From Lautropia dentalis (GTDB taxonomy: Bacteria; Pseudomonadota; Gammaproteobacteria; Burkholderiales; Burkholderiaceae_E): DNA of 64,000 nt. Under the pieces are notes generated by a model, which saw only the letters and a program-made list of their open reading frames with translations, did no database searches and was not told the origin of the DNA. A program made the position numbers and the translations under genes. This document shows positions 9,458-19,501 of the stretch, one piece after another; position 1 is the first letter of the stretch, and every line of letters starts with the position of its first letter. The stretch lies in assembly GCF_003892345.1 (NCBI RefSeq), contig NZ_RRUE01000001.1, forward strand, positions 62,001 to 126,000, read 5' to 3'.

Positions 9458-9831
9458 GATTGTTCCTCTCCACGACAGGGCGGGGCGGGCAGACGTCGGC
9501 TGGAAAAGCAGGGTCCGTGGGCCGTGGCCATTCGTGGGCCCGGGCCATGAACGGCGCCGTCAGGCTCCCTTCGCTCTGAAGAATAGTGATCAAAAAGGGG
9601 AAACCATTCTAGCAGCGGGGCGTCACGGGGGTGCAGTCTGTCGCATCCCCGGCAGCGTGCGGGAGCCCATGACATACGCCAGTCCCGGGCGACGTGTCCG
9701 TTCATGCGGACAGTCGCACGGCCTTGAGGGCGTCAAAGCTGGCCCTGGCTCCGGGCGCTGTACCCGTTCATGCGAACGGTCGCGCCGTGGATGGTTGCAC
9801 AGCAGGCGCCTGCCGTGGGCACGGGCCGTGC
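9458..9831. other. Intergenic region upstream of ilvE / downstream of glnE, with two hairpins
   Basis: No coding sequence is evident. Two related small inverted repeats lie 68 bp apart: 9696-9711 (GTCCG-TTCATG-CGGAC) and 9764-9779 (CCGTTC-ATGC-GAACGG). They share the core CGTTCATGCG. Neither is followed by a T tract. A TAGAAT sequence near 9608-9613 (read on the minus strand) could be the -10 box of ilvE, but no good -35 box is visible. Confidence 0.4.
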
Positions 9832-12588
9832 TCAGGCATGCCCCGGCAGCAGCTTCTGCCACAGCGCCCGCACGGCCTCGGCCTCGGCCGCCACGGTGGC
9901 GTGCGGCACACGGGCGCGTTCGGCATCGTTGAGGCGGATCTCGTGCTGCAGCTGGCGGTAGCGGCGGTAGGCATCTCCCACGCTGCGGGCCTCGTCCATG
10001 GTGATCAGCCCGGCCGCTGCCGCGCGGCGCAGCAGCTCGATGTTGCCCCTGTTCTCGATCAGTTCGGGGTGATCGTGGCTGTACGCCAGCACCAGGAACT
10101 GCACCATGAACTCGATGTCCACCATGCCGCCGGCGTCATGCTTCAGGTCGAAGAGCCCCGTTTTGTTGGGGTGACCGTCGTGCATCTTCTGGCGCATGCC
10201 GCGGATCTCGGCCGACAGCGTGCCCAGCACGCGGCGCTGCGAGAGGATGTCGCTGCGCAGCTGTTCGAACACGGCGCCGATGCGCGGGCTGCCCGCCGCA
10301 TGGCGCGCCCGGGTCAGTGCCTGGTGCTCCCACACCCAGGCCGATTCGTTCTGGTAGAGGCGGAAGGCGTTCTGGGTGGACACCAGCAGCCCGGCGTTGC
10401 CATTGGGCCGCAGCCGCAGGTCCACCTCGAAGAGCGTGCCGGCGGCGGTGCGGGTCTGCAGCCAGCCGGCCATGCGCTGGGCCAGCTGGGCATAGATGCG
10501 GGGCGCATCCTCGTGCGGGTCGTCGTACAGGAACACCAGGTCCAGATCGGACGAATAGCCAAGCTCCTTGCCGCCCAGCCGTCCGTAGGCAATCACCGAG
10601 AACTGCGGATCGGGCCGGTGCCGGCGCGGCAGGTTGGCCCAGCAGCGCTCCAGGGTGATTTCCAGCACCGCATCGGCCAGCGCACTCAGCTCGTCGCTCA
10701 GATGCTCCACGGTCAGGCGTTTTTCCAGATCCTGTCCCAGCAGCCGGAAGACGGCGCCGTGGTGCGCCTCGCGCATGGCGTCCATCTGGCGCTCCACGTC
10801 GGGGGCGGGGCGGCCATCGTCGTCCAGCACGCCGGGCAGCACGGTGGCATCGAGCTGCTCGCGCAGGTTCTGCGCCCAGCGGGGGATGTCCAGTGGTTCC
10901 AGCAGCTGGCCGCTGGCCAGTTCGTCGATCACCACCGGATGGCTGCGCAGATAGTCGCTGGCCCAGCGCGCCTGCGCCATCATCCGCAGCAGGTGCACGA
11001 AGGCTTCCGGATGCTGGGTGAGCATGTCCAGATACACCGAGCGCCCGGCAATGGATTCCAGAAAATCGCAGAGCCGCCCGATCAGCGTGTCCTGGCTGCA
11101 GGCTTCCGTCCCGGGCCGGAAATGCAGCGCCTGTGCGAGCAGATGCTCGACCATCTGCTGCGAGCTGTCGCGGGCCTTGCGGTAGGCGCGCGACTCGCGC
11201 AGCGCCCCGATGCGGCGCAGGCTGTCGTCGCCCGGCGCGGCGGGGGCCGGGGTGACGATGTCGGGGGGAGGCGGACGCAGGCCGGATGCCTCTGGCTGGG
11301 GAGCGAGCGGTGAACCGGTGTCCTGCAGCGCCGTGCGTCGCGAGGGGGCCAGCAGGTCGTCGAACACGGCTGCCACGCTCTGGCGTGCGGTGTGCAGCCG
11401 GGCATCGAAATCGCTCACCGCCAGCCCGAGCATGGCGGCAATGGCCGCGTGCTGCTGGGCATCGTCCGACAGCCAGTGGGTCTGTGCATCTTCCTGATAC
11501 TGCAGCGCATGCTCCACCCGGCGCAGCAGCCGCCAGGCATCGAGCAGCTTCTGCACATCGCCTTCATCCAGCAGCTGGCGGCGGGCCAGCCGCTGCAGGG
11601 CTTTGGGGGTGCTGCGTTCGCGCAGGGATGGGTCCTGCCCGCCGCGCACGATCTGGAACATCTGCGCGCAGAATTCGATTTCGCGGATGCCGCCGCGTCC
11701 CAGCTTCACGTCGAAGCCGGCATTGTCGCCCTGGGCGCGGCGGGTCTCGGTTTTCACGGCTTCGGCGCGGATCAGGTCGTGCAGCCTGCCCAGCGCGGCA
11801 AAGGCCGGAAAATCCAGATACGGCCGGAACACGAAGGGCACCACCTGTTGCATCAGCTGCTGCTCGTCGGCACGCGTGCTGTCGAAGGGGGCCAGCCCCG
11901 TGTGCGCGATCACGCGACCCTTGAGCCACGCAAAGCGCTCCCACTCGCGTCCCTGTTCATGAAAATAGCTGCCCAGTGCCGGCAGCGTGGCAATCAGCGG
12001 CCCCACGTCGCCATAGGGGCGCAGGCGGGTGTCCACGCGAAACACGAAGCCGTCGGCCGTCACGCTGGAGAGCAGCTGGTTCAGGCGCTTGGCCATGCGC
12101 TCCATGTAGCGCGGATCTTCGCCGGCATCGCGCGCCACGTAGATGAGGTCGATGTCGGACGAGACGTTCAGCTCGCCGCCGCCCAGCTTGCCCATGCCCA
12201 CCACCATCATGTCCTGTGGCCGGCCTTTGGCGTCGAGCAGGGTGCGTCCCTGTGTCTGCAGCTCGGTGGCGGCCACCTGCAGGGCATGGCGCACGGCCAC
12301 CTCGGCCCAGTGGGTGATGGCGCCCAGCACTTCTTCCAGCGGGGCTTCGCTGCGGATGTCGCGCTCCATCAGCGCCATCATCAGCAGGTTGCGAAAGCGG
12401 CGCAGGGCCACTTCCGGCGGCTGGCCGTAGCCCTGGTGGCGTACCCAGGCTTCGTCGATGGCGACGGGGGTGAGGGGGATGCCGATGAGCGCGTCGAGGT
12501 CGGCCGGGCCGCCATCGGTACGGGTGGCGATGACCTGCAGGTTGCGGCGGAAGAAGGCGCTGTGGGGTTCAGCGGCGTAGGTGGTCAT
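9832..12588 (-). CDS. glnE: Bifunctional glutamine synthetase adenylyltransferase/deadenylase GlnE
   Basis: Controls glutamine synthetase by adding or removing AMP in response to PII and glutamine. 918 aa, close to the usual 920-950. It has two nucleotidyltransferase domains: N-terminal (deadenylase) with GGGELNVSSDIDL and metal-binding D145/D147, and C-terminal (adenylylase) with GGKELGYSSDLDLVFLYDD, D681/D683. Both DxD motifs are intact. The linker (about 420-450) contains a Pro/Ala-rich insert of the kind seen in other enzymes of this window. It is not in an operon with visible partners: a large palindrome lies just upstream of the start and the ilvE promoter region lies downstream. Confidence 0.96.
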   Translation of the reverse strand: MTTYAAEPHSAFFRRNLQVIATRTDGGPADLDALIGIPLTPVAIDEAWVRHQGYGQPPEVALRRFRNLLMMALMERDIRSEAPLEEVLGAITHWAEVAVRHALQVAATELQTQGRTLLDAKGRPQDMMVVGMGKLGGGELNVSSDIDLIYVARDAGEDPRYMERMAKRLNQLLSSVTADGFVFRVDTRLRPYGDVGPLIATLPALGSYFHEQGREWERFAWLKGRVIAHTGLAPFDSTRADEQQLMQQVVPFVFRPYLDFPAFAALGRLHDLIRAEAVKTETRRAQGDNAGFDVKLGRGGIREIEFCAQMFQIVRGGQDPSLRERSTPKALQRLARRQLLDEGDVQKLLDAWRLLRRVEHALQYQEDAQTHWLSDDAQQHAAIAAMLGLAVSDFDARLHTARQSVAAVFDDLLAPSRRTALQDTGSPLAPQPEASGLRPPPPDIVTPAPAAPGDDSLRRIGALRESRAYRKARDSSQQMVEHLLAQALHFRPGTEACSQDTLIGRLCDFLESIAGRSVYLDMLTQHPEAFVHLLRMMAQARWASDYLRSHPVVIDELASGQLLEPLDIPRWAQNLREQLDATVLPGVLDDDGRPAPDVERQMDAMREAHHGAVFRLLGQDLEKRLTVEHLSDELSALADAVLEITLERCWANLPRRHRPDPQFSVIAYGRLGGKELGYSSDLDLVFLYDDPHEDAPRIYAQLAQRMAGWLQTRTAAGTLFEVDLRLRPNGNAGLLVSTQNAFRLYQNESAWVWEHQALTRARHAAGSPRIGAVFEQLRSDILSQRRVLGTLSAEIRGMRQKMHDGHPNKTGLFDLKHDAGGMVDIEFMVQFLVLAYSHDHPELIENRGNIELLRRAAAAGLITMDEARSVGDAYRRYRQLQHEIRLNDAERARVPHATVAAEAEAVRALWQKLLPGHA

Positions 12589-12599
12589 GGTGGGGGCTG

Positions 12600-12784
12600 C
12601 GCTTCACTTCGTCACTTCGTGGGGGAGAGCGCCGGCGCCGGGCGGAACCCCCTTTCGGCTTTGCTGCGCTGGCGCGCAGAAGGCGCCGAAAGGGGGCATC
12701 CGCCCGGCGCCGGCTTGTGCCTTGCCGACGGGAGGGATGCCCGGTCGTCACCGGCTTTCGCCTGGCGAGGGGCTGGGTGAAGCG
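12600..12784. repeat. Palindromic repeat element (long perfect-stem inverted repeat)
   Basis: The core 12631-12714 is one long hairpin. GCCGGCGCCGGGCGGA (12631-12646) pairs with 12699-12714, and CCCCCTTTCGGC (12648-12659) pairs with GCCGAAAGGGGG (12685-12696), giving a 28-bp stem with one small asymmetric bulge and a 25-nt loop. The outer edges carry a second inverted repeat, CGCTTCAC (12600-12607) and GTGAAGCG (12777-12784). No open frame of interest lies inside. The layout resembles a REP/MITE-like mobile palindromic unit; alternatively it is a strong structure at the border of the adhesin island. Confidence 0.6.
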
Positions 12785-12807
12785 TAGCACTACATGGGCT
12801 TTTCTGG

Positions 12808-15788
12808 TCAGATCACAGCCACGGACGGGTGCAGCGGATCATCCACCAGCGGGCTGATGCCCTGCCAAACGGACAGGGGGCTGGTACCGGTGGTGTGCGC
12901 ATCGGTCTGAACCGGGGTTCCGGTGACGGCCTGTGCGCCGGTGTGAGCCGGTGTGCCTGCGGCGTTCGACAGATCGTGCAGGGCCAGTGTGTCGGGCGTG
13001 GCCGGTGCGTCCTGGGTATCCGGCGCGTCCTGGATGTGCTGTGTGCCCAGGGACTTTCCGCTGGTCGTGGACGGGCTGCGCAGGCCCACCTTTTCGTGCC
13101 ACTCTTCCCAGGTGCCGGTGGTGTCGTTGCGGCTGCGCTCCTGAAAGCCCCATGTGGGCCAGCCGTTCTTGACGGTGTCGCTGGGTTGGCTGGGATCGTC
13201 GGCCTTCGGTTCGAGTTCGGCCATCCGGAAATTGCCGCCGTTGTTGCGGGTCGAATCCCAGGCCAGACGCTGCAGTTCGCGGTTGGTCAGGATCTCACCT
13301 TCGTGCACATAACGGAAATCATTGGGACCACTTTCGCTGTACAGCCGCAGCGGGGATTTGTAATCGCTGTACTCCACGATGAAGCCCTTGGTGCCGGGGC
13401 CCGGCTCCACCACCGTACCAGCGGCCGCCCCCAGCTTGCTGGCGTCCAGATAGCCGGATAGATCGGTATCGTCCGGGCCCTTGCTTGCATCACCGTGAAT
13501 GCCGAATTTTCCATTTTCGACCATGTCCTGCAGCCATTTCAGTTCCTGCTGGCTGTCGATGGTCAGCAGCGTGCCACCGCGTTCCGCTGCTTCGGCTTCG
13601 GCCTGTTCCCGGGTGAGACCTCCGTGCAGAATGATCTCGTAGGCCCGGTCCTTGCCGTCCTGGCTGGTGGCGGCGTCCATCACGATCCGGGTATAGCCAC
13701 CGTTTTCCTAGGCGCTGATACCGCCCATCTTGAAGAAGCGCAGCGTTTCCGGTGCGGGGCCGTAGGCATTGGGGGTCAGCCAGGTGATGGAGTCGGTGAT
13801 CACGTTGGGAACCGTTTTGCCGCCGTCCTTCGAGTAGCCGGCCACGGCGTCTTCGTTGATGTCGATGCGGTGGGTGATGTTGTTGCCGTCATCGCCCAGG
13901 AAGGCCTCTCCCCGGGCGTCCAGCGGCTCGAAGGTGATCGAGCCGCCGTCGCTCTTGCTGGCGTCCCAGACCAGTTTGGCAAAATCTGCCGCGGAGATGG
14001 TGTTGTTGCTCTCATCCGCATTCATCGGGGTCAGCGTACCGTCCTCACCCTTCATGTACAGCGGCGTGCTGGCGCCGTCGAGCAGGTGGGGGGCCTGTGT
14101 TTCGACGATGCGGATGGCAGCAGGCGCCCGGTTTTCCTCGCTGCCGATGATCTTGGCCAGGTGGTGCTCGCCCAGTGCGACCAGCTGCTGGAACGGGGCG
14201 GCCACCGGATCGGCTTCCTGTTCATAGACCGGCGGCAGCGGCTGCTCGTGCACGTGCAGTGTCTGCGGCTCGGCGCCGATGATGGGCTCCCCGTCCACAT
14301 CCAGGGCAGTGAACGTCACCGTGCCGCCTTCGTTGTGGGTGGAGTTCCAGCGCAGGTGCTCGTAGTCGGCCTGCTGGATGGTGTCACCCGCCTTCACGGC
14401 CCGGGCGGCTTCCGGCCCGTCACCATCCGGATCCAGCAGCAGCGCAGGGGCATTGGGGTCGTCCGGGTTGGTCGGCTGGATGCTGTCGATGCGTACGGCA
14501 GGCGGAATGGTGTCCTCGTTGTCACCGGTGAAGACGGTGAAGGGAATGGCGTCTTCGTTGTCGAAGCGGGCGTTTATGTCGGTGACGCCGTTTTCCATCG
14601 TATAGTCGGGCACCGGCCGCGATTCATGCACGGTGATGCCCTGGGAAACCGGCGAGCCATCGGCGTCCAGGATGGGCTGGATTTGATTCAGGTCGCTGCC
14701 CTCCATGGGCGTGACTACGAAGACCCCGCCTGCATTGCCCGTGGTGTCCCAGCTCAGCTTGCCGAAATCTTCACGGGCGATGACCTGGGTCGTATAGACG
14801 GCCTCTGGCGCTTCCGGGCCGTCGCCGTCGGCATCGAACATCAGGCCGCCCGTGCTGGTGCCATCATTGGGGTTGTTCGCGAGCACAGTGATCTGGATGA
14901 ACGCAGGCTCGCGTGTGCTGTCGGTGCCCGCAAACAGGGTGCGGTCCAGCGGAGTCACGTGGTCGTGTGCAAGGCGGACATACTCCGTGTCGTACACCGG
15001 GGCTGCGGGTGATCCCTGCACCTCCACCGCCTGCGCACTCACCCCGGCGATGGGGAATTTCGAGGCATCCAGCGCTTCGAAGGTGAAGGTGCCCCCCGCG
15101 TTGCCGCTGGCGTTCCAGGCAATGGCATCGAACTGGTCGGCCGGGATGAGGTCACCCACCTCGTGGAACCGGCTGCACCCGTGCCGCTGACGGCAAGTTC
15201 GCCACCCGCCGTGCCCGCGCCACTGGTTGCGCCTGCTGCGCCGGCAGCACTGCGTGTGCCGGCCGCCGCGCCTGCAGCAGCACCATCCGATGCGGTGATG
15301 TTGGCCACACCGGCCGCTCCCGTCACTGTGGCGGCCGTGGCTTCTGCAGCGGCTGCCGACCCTGCCGTGCCCACGGCACCGGCAGCCCCGGCTGCTCCCG
15401 TGGTACCAGCAGCCGTGCCGGCCCCGGCAGCGGCAGATGCCGCTGCGCCTTCCCCTGCGGGAAGCAGGACGGCGCACCGGCTGTCATCATCGTCGTGCTC
15501 CGGATGATGGACGACGGGATTGCCCTGTTCATCGCGCTCTTCCTGCCGGCAGGCCGCATCGTCCTGTTCATCATGTCCGTCCTCTCCGTGCCGGCGTGCA
15601 CCTGCGCGTCCTTTCCGGACGGCAATCGCATCGGCTGCGGCCAGCAGACTGCCATCGCTGAGTACCTGCATGCCGGAAAGCTCGTCACCCGAATAAATGC
15701 GGTGCTTCTGGAGTGAACCACCCTGCACGCGGGGCGTGCTGCCTGACAGTGTGTTGCTGGGGACATCACGTGGCGTATGGGAAGTCAT
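12808..15788 (-). pseudogene. Decayed large repeat adhesin (nonsense codon, frameshift and deletion)
   Basis: A degraded paralogue of the neighbouring 1120-aa protein. The N-terminal piece (MTSHTPRDV..., from 15788) has the same EERDEQGNPV and DDDD motifs and an Ala/Gly-rich linker. Near 15170 the frame shifts in the middle of a repeat (continuing as EVGDLIPADQFDAIAWN), and compared with its relatives the N-terminal hydrophobic segment and most of the first repeat are lost. About five ~105-aa repeats follow. Then a TAG at 13708-13710 replaces the Trp of the paralogue (ISA-stop-ENGGYTRIVMD versus ITAWESGGQTRIVMD), cutting off the C-type-lectin-like domain, which is otherwise preserved to the final LVDDPLHPSVAVI. 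Two independent lesions plus a deletion make a sequencing artefact unlikely. A TTG at 15797 is an alternative start. Confidence 0.85.
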
Positions 15789-15900
15789 GATGAACAAGGC
15801 CTCTTCAACCAGAGTTGTTTAGGATATTCATCATCCATATTTGTCCGACCGGACGCCATTGTTCACGGCATGAATGGTCGGTTGGGGCTGCACTGTGTCA
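15789..15900 (-). promoter_or_regulatory. Conserved upstream element of adhesin gene (copy 1)
   Basis: The segment aligns without gaps to the region upstream of the 1120-aa adhesin gene (19478-19590). Strongest shared blocks are TGAATGGTCGG with flanking GGCA (15867-15881), CTGTGTCA (15893-15900), and GTTGTTTA...GAT.TTCATCATCC (about 15815-15836). Conservation outside the coding part suggests a shared promoter and 5' leader, or simply recent duplication. No textbook -35/-10 pair could be fixed. Confidence 0.5.
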
Positions 15901-16138
15901 TTTGTCATTAGATACGTAACAAAATGGCTGTGTCCATGCCTGTGCCCAGTGAACATGAACGATGGGGTTGCCCGGATGAGGCCCGGCCACCATCGCAGGC
16001 AGCCTGGCCAACGCAGCGCCAGCCGGGTCACGTCCGGCGAGAGGACGAATGAGTCCCAGGATGCAGTGGTATCGCGCCCCTGCACGCCCAAAGGGGCGCG
16101 AACCATGGCACAACTCGGGCAGCCGGGCCGACGCCCGC
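15901..16138. other. Intergenic remainder between adhesin gene 2 and the decayed adhesin
   Basis: No gene or convincing hairpin is visible. It separates the stop of the 1120-aa adhesin from the conserved upstream element of the decayed gene. No intrinsic terminator with a T tract follows the adhesin stop. Confidence 0.4.
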
Positions 16139-19100
16139 TCAGATCAGTGCCAGCGATGCATGCTGCAGATCATCCAGCAGCGCGCTGGTGCCTTTCCAGA
16201 GGTTCAGCTGGCTGGCGTCCACGGCCGCGTGCGTGTCGGCATCGGCCTGTGTCGTGGCGGAGGGCGCTTCCTGGCTGGTGGCGCTCACGCTGCGCACACC
16301 CAGCCTGTTGTGCACTTCTTCCCACGTACCGTAGGTGCCCAGGCGGTCGCGTTCCTCGAAGCCCCAACCAATCCATTCACCCGTGGTTTTGTCACTGGCT
16401 TTGGTGGGATCATCGGCCTGCGGCTCCAGTTCGACCAGCCAGATCTTGCCGCCGTTGTTCTGGTGCGAGTCCCAGGTCAGCCGTTGCATGTCGTGGTTGG
16501 ACAGAACATCGCCCGTGTGCAGATACTCGAACTTTCCGGAATCGGTGGCGCTGTGCAGGCGCAGCGGGGACTTGTAATCGTTGTATTCGATGATGAAGCC
16601 CTTCGCGTTGCTGCCCTGGGCCTCCGGCGTGCCGTCGGCCGTGCCCAGCCTGCTGGTGTACACGTAGCCAGACAGGTCGGTGTCGTCCGTACCCTTGTCG
16701 GGTTCGTTGTGAATGCCGAACCTGCCATCGGTGACCTGTTTTTGCAGCCAGTCCAGCTCCTGCTGGCTGTCGATGGTCAGCAGTTTGGCGCCCCGGGCCG
16801 CGGCCTGTGCCTGGGCTTCTTCCAGTGTCAGGCCGGCGTGGCGAATGATTTCGTACGCGGCTTCCTTGCCGTCCGGGCTGGTGGCGGCGTCCATCACGAT
16901 GCGCGTCTGGCCGCCACTTTCCCAGGCCGTGATGTCACCCAGCCGGAAGAATCGCAGGGTTTCCGGTGCCGGGCCATAGGCGTTGGGCGTCAGCCAGGTG
17001 ATGGAATCATTGGCCACGTTGTTGGCCACGTAATCCTCACTGTCACGCGTGTGACCGGCCACGGCATCTTCATCGATCTGCACGCGGTGTGCCAGGTGTT
17101 GGCCCGTTGCGTTGGGGAAGGGCTCTCCCTGGGCGTCCAGTGCCTCGAAAATGAACCAGCCGCCATCGCTCTTGCTGGCATCCCACACCAGGCGGGAAAA
17201 ATCGGCAGCCTGGATGACATTGTGACCATCCCCGGCCGTCACCGGCGTCAGCGAGCCATCGTCGTTTTTCAGGAACAGCGGCGTTTGGGCGCCGTCCTGC
17301 GGGTGCGGCGCCGTCAGTTCGTCGATGCGGATGGCCGACGGGGCGCGGGTGGCGTCGCTGCCGATGATGGTGCTCAGGTGGTCACTCAGGTTCACCATTT
17401 TCTGGAAGCCGGCCTGGATCGGGTCGATATCCTGGGCATAGACCGGTGGCAGTGGCTGCTCGAAAATCGTCACCTGCTGCGTCGTGCCGTACGCAACGCC
17501 GTCGGCATCCACGGGCGTGAAGGCGAGTCTGCCGCCGTCGCTGCCGTGGGCATCCCAGCGCAGTTTGCCGAAATCATCGGCAGAAATCCGTTGTCCTTCG
17601 CTGACAAGGGTGGCTTCCTTGGGGCCATCCCCGTCCGGGTCCATCAGCAGGGCAGGGGTGCCCTGTTCCGACACCGAACCATCGGCGTTCGTGGCCTGGA
17701 TTTTGTCGATGCGCACGGCGGCCGGTTTCAGGGTGTCGTTGTCGCCGGTAAACAGCTGCGCCTTCAGGGGCGTGACCTCGTCATGCCCGACGTGGACGAC
17801 CGGCGTGGCGCTGTAGGCGGGTACGGCCGGCGACTCGTGCACGGTGATTTTTTGCGGTGCGGCACCCTCGATGGGGTTCCCCCTCCCATCGAGGGCCGTG
17901 AAGGTGAAGGAGCCTCCCGCGTTGTGTGCACTGTCCCACGCCAGTTCGGAAAGCTGGCTGGGCGAAATGACGGTACCGGCCTGCACGGGGATGCGCTGCG
18001 GCGTGCCCGATGCGTCGGTCACCACACGATACAGCGTGCCATGGTCTGTGTCCTGACTGGCCGCATCGATGCGGTCGATGCGGATGCCACCGGCCGGTGC
18101 CTTGCCGGCATCGCTGCCCGCCAGCAGGGCAGACGGCAGGGAGAGCGTCTGGTCGTGTGCCACGGTCTGCGTCCGGGTCTGTGCGTCGGCGTCATAGACC
18201 GGCGGTTCCGGGGACTCGTAGATGGGCACGATCTGCGGCGTGGCGTTGCTGACCGGTACACCGCGTGCGTTGCTGGCCACGAACTGGAATTCGCCGCCGG
18301 TGTTGCCTTCGGTGTTCCAGTACACACGGTCGAAATCGGCCCGGGCGATCACATCGCCTTCCTTCAGCAGTCTGGGTTCCGAACCATCGGTGCCACGCAG
18401 CCACAGGCCACCCTGAGCGCTGTCCTGGCTGCTGCCGTTGAGGGACACGCGCTGCAGCACCACATACTCGGGTGACACGTCGGCGTTGCCCGTGCCCGCA
18501 CCGTGGTTGCCGCTTCCACTGTTTCCATTGCCGCTGGCACCGCTGCCGGCGTCACCATTGCCTGCAGGATTGCCGTTGTCACCGCTGCCGTTTCCGCTGC
18601 TGGTGCCGCCGTTGCCTGCATGGCTGCCATTGCCGCCCTGTGCTCCATGGGCACCGCTGCCGTGCAAGAACAGGTCACCCAGCGAGCGCTGGCCGTTGCT
18701 GGGAACGGGTTGTGCGTCGAGCGTGACCGCCGGTTTCAGCGAATTCTGGGCGAGGCTGCCCGTGTCGTCCTGGGTCTGGGCGTTTCCCGGGTTTTGTGTA
18801 TTGCCCGGGTTTTGTGCATTGCCGGGGTTTTGAGCGTTTCCCGGGTTCTGGGGGCTTCCCGGATCGATGGAGGGCGTATCGTTGCCGTGACGGCCATTGG
18901 CCGAACGGCTGTCCGACGCAGTGCTGTCGCTGCCACCGAATCCACCCAGAGCCACGGCACCGCCCATCAGCAGTGTCTGGGTCAGTGCCGCCGCGCTCGG
19001 GGAGATGCCCGTGGCGGCGCCGGCCGTGCCTGCGGCGGCAGCGCCCGAGCTTCCCGTCGTGCTGGCGATACCCGCAGCGCCTGTGGCGCCCATGGCTGCG

Positions 19101-19501
19101 GCCGCGCCAGTACTGCCGGCCGAACTGGCTGCAGCACCTTCACCGGCCGGAGCGGCCAGCAGGGCGGCACAACTGTCGTCGTCGTCGCGGCCGTCCGCAT
19201 GCTGGACGGGATTGCCCTGTTCGTCCCTTTCCTCATCCCGGCACGCCCGGTCGTCCTCGTCCTGTCCGTTCCGGCCAGGGCGGCGTGCGCCCGGAAGCCC
19301 CTGGCGAACGGCAATGGCATCGTTTGCAGCCAGCAGGCTGCCATGGATGACCGGCGGCATGCCGGCGGGCGAGTCACCGGACAGGCCCGGTTGATGCTGG
19401 TGCGAAGCCCCCTTGACCTGGGACGCTTCGCCGGCCGGCATCATGCTGGAGAGACCATGTGACGTGTTGGGATTCATGATGAACAGGGGCTTTGCAGCCA
19501 T
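16139..19501 (-). CDS. Large repeat adhesin with C-terminal C-type-lectin-like domain (1120 aa)
   Basis: Probable secreted or surface protein; no reaction assigned. Order: a polar N terminus (EERDEQGNPVQH, DDDD), an Ala/Gly-rich hydrophobic segment (about 124-186, including GISPSAAALTQTLLMGGAVALGG), Asn/Gly/Pro-rich linkers with tandem NPGNAQ units (about 215-240), four ~105-aa repeats (pattern: HD..L, APA.IRID.I, G..I...DF..L.WDA..N.GGSF.FTALD, then TVHESP..P.Y), and a C-type-lectin-like domain (about 875-985: AQAAARGAKLLTIDSQQEL...GFIIEYNDYKSPL). It ends LLDDLQHASLALI. The repeats resemble the tandem-95/cadherin-like repeats of type-I-secreted adhesins. There is no Sec signal, which also suggests type I secretion, but no T1SS genes are here. 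ATG 19477 (MNPNTSHG) is an alternative start favoured by the paralogue. Confidence 0.85.
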   Translation of the reverse strand: MAAKPLFIMNPNTSHGLSSMMPAGEASQVKGASHQHQPGLSGDSPAGMPPVIHGSLLAANDAIAVRQGLPGARRPGRNGQDEDDRACRDEERDEQGNPVQHADGRDDDDSCAALLAAPAGEGAAASSAGSTGAAAAMGATGAAGIASTTGSSGAAAAGTAGAATGISPSAAALTQTLLMGGAVALGGFGGSDSTASDSRSANGRHGNDTPSIDPGSPQNPGNAQNPGNAQNPGNTQNPGNAQTQDDTGSLAQNSLKPAVTLDAQPVPSNGQRSLGDLFLHGSGAHGAQGGNGSHAGNGGTSSGNGSGDNGNPAGNGDAGSGASGNGNSGSGNHGAGTGNADVSPEYVVLQRVSLNGSSQDSAQGGLWLRGTDGSEPRLLKEGDVIARADFDRVYWNTEGNTGGEFQFVASNARGVPVSNATPQIVPIYESPEPPVYDADAQTRTQTVAHDQTLSLPSALLAGSDAGKAPAGGIRIDRIDAASQDTDHGTLYRVVTDASGTPQRIPVQAGTVISPSQLSELAWDSAHNAGGSFTFTALDGRGNPIEGAAPQKITVHESPAVPAYSATPVVHVGHDEVTPLKAQLFTGDNDTLKPAAVRIDKIQATNADGSVSEQGTPALLMDPDGDGPKEATLVSEGQRISADDFGKLRWDAHGSDGGRLAFTPVDADGVAYGTTQQVTIFEQPLPPVYAQDIDPIQAGFQKMVNLSDHLSTIIGSDATRAPSAIRIDELTAPHPQDGAQTPLFLKNDDGSLTPVTAGDGHNVIQAADFSRLVWDASKSDGGWFIFEALDAQGEPFPNATGQHLAHRVQIDEDAVAGHTRDSEDYVANNVANDSITWLTPNAYGPAPETLRFFRLGDITAWESGGQTRIVMDAATSPDGKEAAYEIIRHAGLTLEEAQAQAAARGAKLLTIDSQQELDWLQKQVTDGRFGIHNEPDKGTDDTDLSGYVYTSRLGTADGTPEAQGSNAKGFIIEYNDYKSPLRLHSATDSGKFEYLHTGDVLSNHDMQRLTWDSHQNNGGKIWLVELEPQADDPTKASDKTTGEWIGWGFEERDRLGTYGTWEEVHNRLGVRSVSATSQEAPSATTQADADTHAAVDASQLNLWKGTSALLDDLQHASLALI

